A stretch of DNA of 5,284 nucleotides from Lentisphaerota bacterium (GCA_012514445.1 JAAZAI010000124.1:1-5284); one strand, 5' to 3'. Shown: positions 1-5,225, counted from the stretch's first letter. Notes: generated by a model not told the origin, from the letters alone. Translations and numbers: made by a program.

Positions 1-384
1 GAACGCGGGGCTCCGCACCCGCCGTGAAGAAAAATGCGAGTGCGGAGCCTCGCGCTCCCAGCGCTCCGCACGCCGCCGTGCCGTGCGGCGTCCGGGTCTT
101 GTTCCCGGAACCCTCGCGCGAACCTGCCCACCTCGGCGACTGTTGATCGATTGCGCGAAGAGGGGAGGGACGTCGTCCCCGCCCGCCCGCGCAAGGCCGC
201 GAGGCCGCAGCCCCTCCCAAGCGGCAACGCCGCCCGAGGGTCGCGTTGTTTCAAATTTTAACAAAAAATTTTGATTAATCTGGCCTTATTTTGAGGCGTA
301 AATGCTGGCAAGATGTTGCAGTCCAATGAATTGATTTCAAAATAGTCCTGCGTGTCCCGAAAGGGGGTGGGCTTGTGATTCCAC
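1..384. other. Upstream intergenic region, no gene recognised
   Basis: No reading frame here looks like a known protein. The frame from 34 to 261 gives an Arg/Pro/Ala-rich peptide without motifs and no ribosome binding site, typical of chance translation of GC-rich DNA. Apart from the inverted-repeat cluster at 4-109, a short dyad GGGAC/GTCCC lies at 167-179. The sequence becomes AT-rich from about 246 to 345, with an imperfect dyad TCAAATTTT (251-259) / AAAATTTTGA (265-274). This AT-rich block lies upstream of the accD promoter and may serve as a regulator-binding or UP-like region. That role is inference. Confidence 0.5.
4..109. repeat. Cluster of overlapping inverted repeats, GC-rich intergenic DNA
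   Basis: Four alternating copies of one word are visible: GCTCCGCAC at 10-18, its complement GTGCGGAGC at 40-48, GCTCCGCAC again at 63-71, and a partial complement GTGCGG at 83-88. The first pair extends to a 15-bp stem (4-18 with 40-54) with one G-U pair and a 21-nt loop. The middle copy can instead pair with the third copy. Smaller stems lie at 70-76/85-91 (7 bp) and 91-96/104-109 (6 bp). The stretch from the first GCTCCGCAC to CCGTG (10-26) is repeated almost exactly at 63-80. No T-run follows any stem, so an ordinary intrinsic terminator is not supported. It could be the 3' structure of an upstream gene, an intergenic repeat family or a structured RNA. Confidence 0.6.
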
Positions 385-414
385 TTGCACCGCTGGCGTC
401 AGGCATGGCATAAT
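385..414 (+). promoter_or_regulatory. Candidate sigma70-type promoter of the accD operon
   Basis: A -35-like TTGCAC (385-390) is followed after 18 nt by CATAAT (409-414), which matches five of six bases of the -10 consensus. TGG directly before it (406-408) provides an extended -10 TGn motif, which would offset the poor -35. Transcription would start near 420-421, giving a 5' leader of roughly 98 nt before accD. This is the best promoter-like sequence upstream of the operon. The call is by pattern only. Confidence 0.55.
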
Positions 415-426
415 TCCCGGCTCAAC

Positions 427-503
427 GCGGCGCCCGTCACAGAAGGCGGAGCCGCAAAACACAATAAGCAGTTGGCGCAGACGTCACAGAAGGCAGGCGC
501 CGA
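427..503 (+). promoter_or_regulatory. Two leader stem-loops presenting the same 13-nt loop sequence
   Basis: CGTCACAGAAGGC occurs exactly at 435-447 and again at 482-494. The first copy sits in the 19-nt loop of a stem GCGGC (427-431) / GCCGC (451-455). The second sits in the 18-nt loop of a stem TTGGCGC (472-478) / GCGCCGA (497-503, one G-U pair). In both, the repeat begins at the fourth loop position. The first stem begins just after the predicted transcription start, and the second ends one nucleotide before the accD Shine-Dalgarno (505-511). The arrangement suggests a duplicated RNA or DNA control element for the operon, for example a protein-binding site affecting translation of accD. 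No known riboswitch was recognised. Confidence 0.45.
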
Positions 504-518
504 CGAGAGGACATCACC

Positions 519-1346
519 ATGGGATGGTTCACAAGCAGTTCGGCAGCCAACAAGGAGTTGCCGGCCGACATCTGGCAGATCTGCCCCTCCTGCCAGGCCC
601 ACGTCTTCAAGAACGAATGGGCGGCGAACATGAAGGTCTGCCCCAAATGCAACTTTCACGACCGCCTCGGGTGCCGCGAGCGGATCGACCTGCTCGTCGA
701 TTCCGGCTCGTTCCGGGAATTCAACCAGCACATCGTCCCCTCCGATCCGCTGAACTTCAGCGACGCGAAGGAGCCCTACAAGGCGAAGGCCGAGGCGACC
801 GTGAAGAAGCTCGGCATCAGCGAGTCCGTCATCACCGGCAGCGGCGACGTCGCGGGGACGCGCGTCGTGCTCGCGGTCATGGACTTCCGCTTCCTGGGCG
901 GCAGCCTCGCGAGCGGCACGGGCGAGAAGATCGTCCTGGCCATCGAGCACGCCCTGCGCTTCAAGCGCGCCTTCATCATGGTCTCCGCCTCGGGCGGGGC
1001 GCGCATGCACGAAGGCATCATCTCGCTCATGCAGATGGCCAAGACCTGCGCGGCCGTGGCCAAGCTGGAGAAGGCGAAGCTGCCGTTCATCTCCATCCTC
1101 TCGGATCCCACGACGGGCGGCGTCTCCGCCAGCTACGCCCTGATCGGCGACATCAACATCGCCGAGCCGGGCACGCTCATCGGGTTCGCCGGGCGCCGCG
1201 TCATCGAGCAGACCATCAAGCAGAAGCTCCCCAAGGACTTCCAGACCGCGGAGTATCTGCGCGACCACGGTTTCGTGGACGCGATCGTGGCCCGCAAGGA
1301 CCTGAAGAGCTTTCTGGCGGCCACGCTCGCCTATCGGCAGAAGTAA
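519..1346 (+). CDS. accD: Acetyl-CoA carboxylase carboxyltransferase subunit beta (AccD)
   Basis: This 275-residue protein is the beta half of the acetyl-CoA carboxylase carboxyltransferase, which with AccA transfers the carboxyl group from carboxybiotin to acetyl-CoA, giving malonyl-CoA for fatty acid synthesis in the cytoplasm. The N-terminal four-cysteine zinc ribbon is complete (C22, C25, C41, C44). The crotonase-like carboxyltransferase fold follows, with the DFRFLGGS block (122-129), the SGGARMHEG block (158-166) that lines the acyl-CoA site, and the DPTTGGVSASYALIGD block. The length is slightly below the roughly 300 residues of E. coli AccD. The start at 519 is supported by GAGAGGA at 505-511 with a 7-nt spacer and by the usual family N-terminus. 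It is the first gene of a four-gene operon and the accA ribosome binding site overlaps its stop codon. H164 stands where E. coli has Gln, probably a tolerated change. Confidence 0.97.
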   Translation: MGWFTSSSAANKELPADIWQICPSCQAHVFKNEWAANMKVCPKCNFHDRLGCRERIDLLVDSGSFREFNQHIVPSDPLNFSDAKEPYKAKAEATVKKLGISESVITGSGDVAGTRVVLAVMDFRFLGGSLASGTGEKIVLAIEHALRFKRAFIMVSASGGARMHEGIISLMQMAKTCAAVAKLEKAKLPFISILSDPTTGGVSASYALIGDINIAEPGTLIGFAGRRVIEQTIKQKLPKDFQTAEYLRDHGFVDAIVARKDLKSFLAATLAYRQK

Positions 1347-1350
1347 GGAG
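1345..1350 (+). promoter_or_regulatory. accA ribosome binding site that fixes the accA start
   Basis: AAGGAG overlaps the accD stop codon and lies 7 nt before ATG 1358. The accA reading frame is open far upstream (to 524, inside accD), so this site is what decides the start. The upstream part of that frame translates to Arg-rich sequence unlike AccA. The overlap suggests translational coupling of accD and accA, which would help equal production of the two subunits. Confidence 0.8.
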
Positions 1351-1357
1351 CACCCCA

Positions 1358-2335
1358 ATGGAATTCGAATTTGAAAAGCCCCTGCAGCCGATCCGCGACG
1401 AGATCGCCAAGCTCGAGGCCAAGCGTCTCAAGGGCGACAGCGGCGCGTCCGCGAAGATCGCCACGCTCCAGCGCCGCCTCGCCGTCGAGACGGCCAGCCT
1501 CTACAAGGCCCTCACGCCGTGGGACACGGTCCAGGTCGCCCGCCATCCCGGGCGCCCCACGATCATGCAGTATGCCACCCGCATGTGCGACGAGTTCATC
1601 GAGCTGCACGGCGACCGCGTCTTCGGCGACGATCCGGCGATGGTCGGCGGATTCGCCCGCATCGGCGACCGCCGCTTCATGCTCATCGGCCATCGCAAGG
1701 GCATGACCGTCGAGGAGAACATCGCCTTCAACTTCGGCATGGCCAACCCCGAAGGCTACCGCAAGGCGATGCGCCTGATGCACCTCGCCGAGAAGTGGAG
1801 CCTGCCGGTCGTCACGCTCGTCGACACCTCCGGGGCCTTCCCCGGGCTCGAAGCCGAGGCCCGCGGCCAGGCCGAGGCCATCGGCCGCAACCTCATGGAG
1901 ATGGCCGCGCTCGAGACGCCGATCGTCACGATCGTGACCGGCGAGGGCGGCAGCGGCGGCGCGCTCGGCATCGCCGTGGGCGACCGCGTGCTGATGCTCC
2001 AGTACGCCGTCTACTCCGTCATCTCCCCGGAAGGCTGCGCCTCCATCCTCTGGCGCGACGGCACCAAGGCGGCCGAGGCCGCCAAGGCGCTGCACATCAC
2101 GTCGAAGGACCTGGCCGAGCTGGGCGTCATCGACGGCATCGTCCCCGAGCCCGCCGGCGGCGCGCACAACGACCCCGAGGCCGCGATGGCCAGCGTCAAG
2201 GCCGCCGTGCTCGAGCACCTCGCGGCCCTCGCCGGCACCTCCGCCTCGCGGCTCGTCGAGCAGCGCTACAAGAAGTTCACGGCGATGGGGCGCTTCGACG
2301 CCAACGCCAAAACGAAAACCTCTTCAGGAAAGTAA
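1358..2335 (+). CDS. accA: Acetyl-CoA carboxylase carboxyltransferase subunit alpha (AccA)
   Basis: This 325-residue protein is the alpha half of the acetyl-CoA carboxylase carboxyltransferase and pairs with AccD in an alpha2-beta2 enzyme. A helical, charged N-terminal segment (about 10-50) of the kind that packs on the partner subunit is followed by the family blocks: HPGRP (63-67), ELHGDR (82-87), IGHRKG (110-115), NFGMANPEGYRKA (125-137), GEGGSGGA (195-202, glycine-rich oxyanion loop) and YSVISPEGCASILW (219-232), ending in a PEPAGGAH segment. The length matches the E. coli subunit (319 residues). TSGAFPG (157-163) replaces the more common TPGAYPG, a mild variation. The gap to accD is 11 nt and the next start codon comes 3 nt after its stop. 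Its own last codons contain AGGAA (2326-2330), which serves the downstream gene. Confidence 0.97.
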   Translation: MEFEFEKPLQPIRDEIAKLEAKRLKGDSGASAKIATLQRRLAVETASLYKALTPWDTVQVARHPGRPTIMQYATRMCDEFIELHGDRVFGDDPAMVGGFARIGDRRFMLIGHRKGMTVEENIAFNFGMANPEGYRKAMRLMHLAEKWSLPVVTLVDTSGAFPGLEAEARGQAEAIGRNLMEMAALETPIVTIVTGEGGSGGALGIAVGDRVLMLQYAVYSVISPEGCASILWRDGTKAAEAAKALHITSKDLAELGVIDGIVPEPAGGAHNDPEAAMASVKAAVLEHLAALAGTSASRLVEQRYKKFTAMGRFDANAKTKTSSGK

Positions 2336-2338
2336 TCC

Positions 2339-3862
2339 ATGAGCCCAACCGCCAAGAAATCGCACGCCAAGAAGACCCCGCCGGCCGTCCAGGCCGCGCC
2401 CGCCCCCGCCGCGCCTCGCGAACACGCACCCCTGCGCATCACGGACACCAGCCTGCGCGACGCGCACCAGTCCCTCTGGGCCACGCGCATGCGCACGTCC
2501 GACATCCTCGAGATCCTCGACGTCGTCGACAACGTCGGCTTCTATTCGCTGGAATGCTGGGGCGGCGCGACGTTCGACGTCTGCATGCGCTTCCTGCGCG
2601 AGAACCCCTGGGAGCGCCTCCGCCAGATCAAGGCGGTCGCGAAGAAGACGCCCCTGCAGATGCTCCTGCGCGGCCAGAACATCCTCGGCTACAAGAACTA
2701 CGCGGACGACGTCCTTGACCGTTTTGTGGCGCTGGCCGTGAAGAACGGCGTGGACATCTTCCGCACGTTCGACGCGCTCAACGACAACCGCAACCTGGAG
2801 CAGGCCCTCAAGTACGTCAAGAAGTACGGCGGCCACGCCCAGGGCACGATCTGCTACACGACCAGCCCCGTGCACACGGTGGCCGAGTACGTGCGCATCG
2901 CCCGCGAACAGGAGCAGATGGGCGTCGACTCGATCTGCATCAAGGACATGGCCGGCATCCTCTCGCCCGTCGCCGCGCAGACGCTCGTCTCCGCGCTCGT
3001 GGCCGAGCTCAAAGTGCCCGTCCAGGTCCACACCCACGCCACGAGCGGCATGGGCGTCGCGACCTACTTCGAGGCCGCCAAGGCCGGCGCCGGCGCCATC
3101 GACTGCGCCATCTCCGCCGTCGCCGGCTTCTCCTCGCAGCCGCCCGTCGAGACGATGGTCTCGATGTTCGCCGAGACCGAGTACAAGACGCAGCTCGACC
3201 CCGAGGCGCTCAAGCGCATGAACCACTACTTCATGAAGCTGCGCCCGCTGCGCGAGCCCTCGCACGCGATGCCGCTGATCATCGATCCGGACATCCTCGA
3301 GCACCACATCCCCGGCGGCATGATCTCCAACCTCCGCTCCCAGCTCGCCCAGCAGGGCGCCCTCGACCGCCTCGACGAGGTGCTCAAGGAGCTGCCCGCC
3401 GTCCGCGCCGACATGGGATACCCGCCGCTCGTCACGCCCACGAGCCAGATCGTCGGCGTCCAGGCCGTCCTCAACGTCCTCTCCGGCAAGCGCTACGAGA
3501 TGGTCACGCAGGAGACGCGCGACTACGTTCGCGGCCTCTACGGACGCTCCCCCGCGCCGATCGACCCCAAGATCCAGAAGCAGATCCTCGGCAAGGACAA
3601 GCCCATCACCTGCCGCCCCGCCGACCTGCTCAAGCCCGGCCTGCCCGGCTGCGTCGACTCGGTCGATCCGAAGCTGCTCAAGGGCGAGGAGGACATCCTC
3701 TCGTTCTGCCTCTTCCCCGAGCCCGCGCTCGCGTACTTCAAGTGGCGCGACCTGCCGCCCGGCGACCGCCCGCCGATCCCCGCCGACGAGGAGATGAAGG
3801 AGAAGCAGAAGAAGGAAGTCCCCAGCGCGCCGGCGCGCCCGATCATGGCGCAGTCCGACTAA
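2339..3862 (+). CDS. oadA: Pyruvate/oxaloacetate carboxyltransferase subunit (OadA/PycB/transcarboxylase 5S family), no biotinyl domain
   Basis: This 507-residue protein transfers a carboxyl group between carboxybiotin and pyruvate/oxaloacetate. Residues 1-30 are a Lys/Ala/Pro-rich extension. A TIM barrel starts at LRITDTSLRDAHQSLWATRM and has every key residue expected from R. etli pyruvate carboxylase and 5S: metal ligands D41, H231 and H233, the lysine to be carbamylated K202 (ICIKDMAG), substrate-site R40, Q44 and R111 (LLRGQN), and T366 in VTPTSQIVG. Blocks such as ECWGGATFD, NPWERLR and HAQGTICYT look especially like Propionibacterium 5S. It ends in a charged, then Ala/Pro-rich tail, where fused OadA or PycB proteins continue into a biotinyl domain. 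Here the carrier is the next gene. The start at 2339 has AGGAA 8 nt upstream and lies 3 nt after accA. The symbol is a family label: decarboxylase, carboxylase subunit B or transcarboxylase cannot be separated by sequence alone. No OadB-like membrane pump gene is present. Confidence 0.92.
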   Translation: MSPTAKKSHAKKTPPAVQAAPAPAAPREHAPLRITDTSLRDAHQSLWATRMRTSDILEILDVVDNVGFYSLECWGGATFDVCMRFLRENPWERLRQIKAVAKKTPLQMLLRGQNILGYKNYADDVLDRFVALAVKNGVDIFRTFDALNDNRNLEQALKYVKKYGGHAQGTICYTTSPVHTVAEYVRIAREQEQMGVDSICIKDMAGILSPVAAQTLVSALVAELKVPVQVHTHATSGMGVATYFEAAKAGAGAIDCAISAVAGFSSQPPVETMVSMFAETEYKTQLDPEALKRMNHYFMKLRPLREPSHAMPLIIDPDILEHHIPGGMISNLRSQLAQQGALDRLDEVLKELPAVRADMGYPPLVTPTSQIVGVQAVLNVLSGKRYEMVTQETRDYVRGLYGRSPAPIDPKIQKQILGKDKPITCRPADLLKPGLPGCVDSVDPKLLKGEEDILSFCLFPEPALAYFKWRDLPPGDRPPIPADEEMKEKQKKEVPSAPARPIMAQSD

Positions 3863-3871
3863 GTCGCGATC

Positions 3872-3877
3872 GAGGGG
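3872..3877 (+). promoter_or_regulatory. Closely spaced ribosome binding site of accB
   Basis: GAGGGG is the only purine-rich Shine-Dalgarno-like sequence before accB, and it is separated from ATG 3881 by just 3 nt, shorter than the usual 5-9. Together with the stop of the preceding gene only 18 nt upstream in the same reading frame, this suggests re-initiation or coupling rather than efficient independent loading, or that the true N-terminus lies upstream. Confidence 0.45.
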
Positions 3878-3880
3878 CTC

Positions 3881-4309
3881 ATGGCCACGGTCAAGCAGCT
3901 CGGCATCGCCGAGCTGACGATTCGTCGCAGCGACGTCGCCTTCTCGCTTCGCGGCGAAGGCGCCGCGTCCGCCGCGGCGGCTCCCGTCGCCCCGATCGCC
4001 GAAACGCCGCTGGCCGAGTCCTCCGCCCCCGTGGCCCCGGCTGCCGCCGCGCCCGTCGCGGACAAGAACTACGCGACCATCGACGCTCCGCTCACCGGCA
4101 CGTTCTACCGCAGCGGCGGTCTGAACAAGCCGAACTTCGTCGAAGAGGGCGGCAAGCTCAAAGGCGGCGAGCCCATCTGCATCATCGAGGCCATGAAGCT
4201 GTTCAACCAGATCAAGGTCGAGAAGCCCTGCAAGGTGGTCAAGTTCCTCGTCCAGCACGGCGCCGTCGTCCAGAAGGGCACGCCGCTGGCGCAGGTGGAG
4301 TACCTGTAG
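3881..4309 (+). CDS. accB: Acetyl-CoA carboxylase biotin carboxyl carrier protein (AccB)
   Basis: This 142-residue carrier holds biotin on a lysine and shuttles the carboxyl group between active sites. It has a short N-terminal AccB-like segment (1-25), an Ala/Pro-rich flexible linker (about 28-60) and a C-terminal biotinyl domain (about 64-142). The biotinylated residue is K106 in IIEAMKLFNQI (codon 4196-4198). The APLTGTFYRS start followed by an insertion (about 77-88) corresponds to the AccB-specific thumb loop, distinguishing it from biotinyl domains of OadA or pyruvate carboxylase, although SGGLNKPNF is unlike the usual TPSPDAKAF. E. coli AccB is 156 residues; the shortfall is mainly at the N-terminus, and recognisable homology continues upstream of ATG 3881 in the same frame to the stop of the preceding gene. 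It is last in the operon and its usual partner accC does not follow. The most likely client enzymes are AccAD and the adjacent carboxyltransferase. Confidence 0.94.
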   Translation: MATVKQLGIAELTIRRSDVAFSLRGEGAASAAAAPVAPIAETPLAESSAPVAPAAAAPVADKNYATIDAPLTGTFYRSGGLNKPNFVEEGGKLKGGEPICIIEAMKLFNQIKVEKPCKVVKFLVQHGAVVQKGTPLAQVEYL

Positions 4310-4313
4310 CGCC
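4288..4313 (+). other. Bulged hairpin overlapping the accB stop codon
   Basis: GGCGC (4288-4292) pairs with GCGCC (4309-4313) and AGGT (4293-4296) with ACCT (4302-4305), leaving a 5-nt loop and a 3-nt bulge. The first T-run (4330-4333) comes about 16 nt later, too far for a standard intrinsic terminator. It may protect the 3' end or weaken readthrough into cmk, or be chance. Confidence 0.25.
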
Positions 4314-4335
4314 ATCATTCGCCATCGGGTTTTCC

Positions 4336-4365
4336 TTGCCTTGCCGTGCGCCTTCAAGGTAAGAT
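4336..4365 (+). promoter_or_regulatory. Candidate promoter of cmk
   Basis: TTGCCT (4336-4341) and TAAGAT (4360-4365) each match four of six consensus bases and are 18 nt apart. Transcription would begin near 4372, about 20 nt before the cmk start. The 83-nt gap after accB, against 3-18 nt within the operon, also argues for separate expression of cmk. The match is modest. Confidence 0.35.
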
Positions 4366-4392
4366 GCCGGAAACAACAGCAAGGGGAATTCG

Positions 4393-5058
4393 ATGGCGAA
4401 CGTGATTTGCGTGGACGGGCCCGCGGCTTCGGGGAAGTCGACAGTGAGCAAGGCGGTGGCTGAGAAGCTCGGCTACCTGTATGTCGACTCCGGCGCGCTC
4501 TATCGGATCATGACGTGGCTGGCCCTCGAAGCTGGGGTGGACACGGGCAAGCCCGAGTCCATTGCGGACTTCGCCCGCGACGTGGACGTGGCGTTCGTCG
4601 TCAAGGGCTGCCGCGTGGCCTACGAAGTCGGCGGCGTGGAACCGGGCGACCGCATCCGAACGCCCGAGATCAACCGCCACGTGAGCCCGGTCTCGGCCGT
4701 GCCGGAAGTGCGCGAACGGGTGACGGGCTGGTTGCGGGACATGCGGCGGCTGGGCGATCTCATCGTCGAGGGGCGCGACATCGGCTCCGTGGTCTATCCC
4801 GACTCGCCGTGGCGGTTCTACCTCGACGCCGACCCCGAGGAGCGCGCCCGCCGGCGGCTCGTCGAGGACGTCGCGAAGGGCTTCGCCGACCAGGGCGCGA
4901 AGGAGCAGGTCAAGGCGTCGCTGCTCAACCGCGACAAGATCGACAGCTCCCGCAAGGCGGCCCCGCTCGTGGTGCCCCCGGGCGCGACCCGCATCGACAC
5001 CACGGCGATGACCATCGCCGACGTCGTCGACTTCATCGTGTCCGCCGTGCAGCCCTAG
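4393..5058 (+). CDS. cmk: Cytidylate kinase (CMP/dCMP kinase)
   Basis: This 221-residue cytoplasmic enzyme phosphorylates CMP and dCMP with ATP, supplying CDP and dCDP for nucleic acid and phospholipid precursors. The phosphate-binding loop GPAASGKST (9-17) is complete with K15. The CMP-binding blocks are present: VDSGALYR (31-38), EGRDIGSVVYPD (126-137, with R128 and D129), FYLDADPEERARRR (142-155) and NRDKIDSSRKAAPL (179-192, lid and substrate Arg/Asp). The length is that of E. coli Cmk, and no fusion or truncation is seen. ATG 4393 follows AAGGGG (4381-4386) by 6 nt. In many bacteria cmk is followed by rpsA or plsC. Here it is followed instead by a hairpin and repeats, so it looks like a single-gene unit with no evident functional link to the carboxylase operon beyond general biosynthesis. 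Confidence 0.97.
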   Translation: MANVICVDGPAASGKSTVSKAVAEKLGYLYVDSGALYRIMTWLALEAGVDTGKPESIADFARDVDVAFVVKGCRVAYEVGGVEPGDRIRTPEINRHVSPVSAVPEVRERVTGWLRDMRRLGDLIVEGRDIGSVVYPDSPWRFYLDADPEERARRRLVEDVAKGFADQGAKEQVKASLLNRDKIDSSRKAAPLVVPPGATRIDTTAMTIADVVDFIVSAVQP

Positions 5059-5061
5059 CCG

Positions 5062-5085
5062 CCTCCGCGAGTCTACTCGCGGAGG
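5062..5085 (+). terminator. Strong hairpin directly after cmk, probable transcript end
   Basis: A perfect 10-bp GC-rich stem, CCTCCGCGAG (5062-5071) and CTCGCGGAGG (5076-5085), closes a TCTA loop and begins 3 nt after the cmk stop codon. The position is right for a terminator, but a G-rich stretch rather than a T-run follows, so it would be a U-less terminator or an RNA-stabilising 3' stem. Confidence 0.5.
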
Positions 5086-5100
5086 GGGCAGGGCTCAGTA

Positions 5101-5122
5101 AACTTTGTCGCGAACTTTGTCG
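5101..5122. repeat. Tandem 12-bp repeat, two copies
   Basis: AACTTTGTCG at 5101-5110 recurs exactly at 5113-5122, with CG between, giving a 12-bp period. It sits between the cmk hairpin and the hexamer array and may be part of the same repetitive element. Confidence 0.7.
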
Positions 5123-5124
5123 AT

Positions 5125-5166
5125 TCGTAATCGTAATCTCAATCGTAATCGTAATCCTAATCTCAG
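5125..5166. repeat. Hexamer tandem array, unit TCGTAA
   Basis: Seven consecutive hexamers can be read: four exact TCGTAA units (5125-5136 and 5143-5154), and the variants TCTCAA (5137-5142), TCCTAA (5155-5160) and TCTCAG (5161-5166). On the other strand the unit reads as GATTAC-type repeats. The array is AT-rich against the GC-rich background and lies outside any gene. It resembles a microsatellite-like intergenic repeat. No function is evident. Confidence 0.8.
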
Positions 5167-5198
5167 ACTTCCTGACCTCGGGCGGGTTTCGATGGGGT

Positions 5199-5225
5199 TT
5201 TCCGGAAAGTGACTTGGCACTTTTT
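5199..5225. repeat. Palindrome plus short dyad
   Basis: TTTCCGGAAA (5199-5208) is a perfect 10-bp palindrome. It overlaps a second dyad AAAGTG (5206-5211) / CACTTT (5218-5223) with a 6-nt interval, followed by TT. The second could be a weak + strand terminator or an operator. Neither is assigned. Confidence 0.3.

Noticed and set aside
34..261. 75-residue open frame upstream of the operon
   Set aside because: Overlaps the inverted-repeat cluster, low-complexity Arg/Pro/Ala sequence, no Shine-Dalgarno and no recognised family.
316..343. Second promoter TTGCAG with CAAAAT upstream of accD
   Set aside because: Spacing is 16 nt but both boxes are weak and there is no extended -10. The site at 385-414 is clearly better.
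524..1357. Upstream extension of the accA frame through accD
   Set aside because: The extra part is Arg-rich, lies inside accD in another frame and has no AccA homology. AAGGAG at 1345-1350 supports ATG 1358.
1519..2718. 399-residue + strand open frame spanning accA and the next gene
   Set aside because: Arg/His-rich translation out of frame with two well-recognised genes; no motif and no ribosome binding site considered credible.
2339..4309. Sodium-pumping oxaloacetate decarboxylase operon
   Set aside because: The alpha-type subunit alone is not enough. No OadB or OadG membrane protein is encoded in the window, and the neighbours are acetyl-CoA carboxylase genes.
2324..4357. Very long open frame on the - strand, and similar ones at 399-1358 and 1331-2218
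   Set aside because: They run antisense to strongly recognised genes and translate to Asp/Gly/Arg/His/Leu-rich sequence with no motifs. GC-rich codon usage commonly leaves such frames open.
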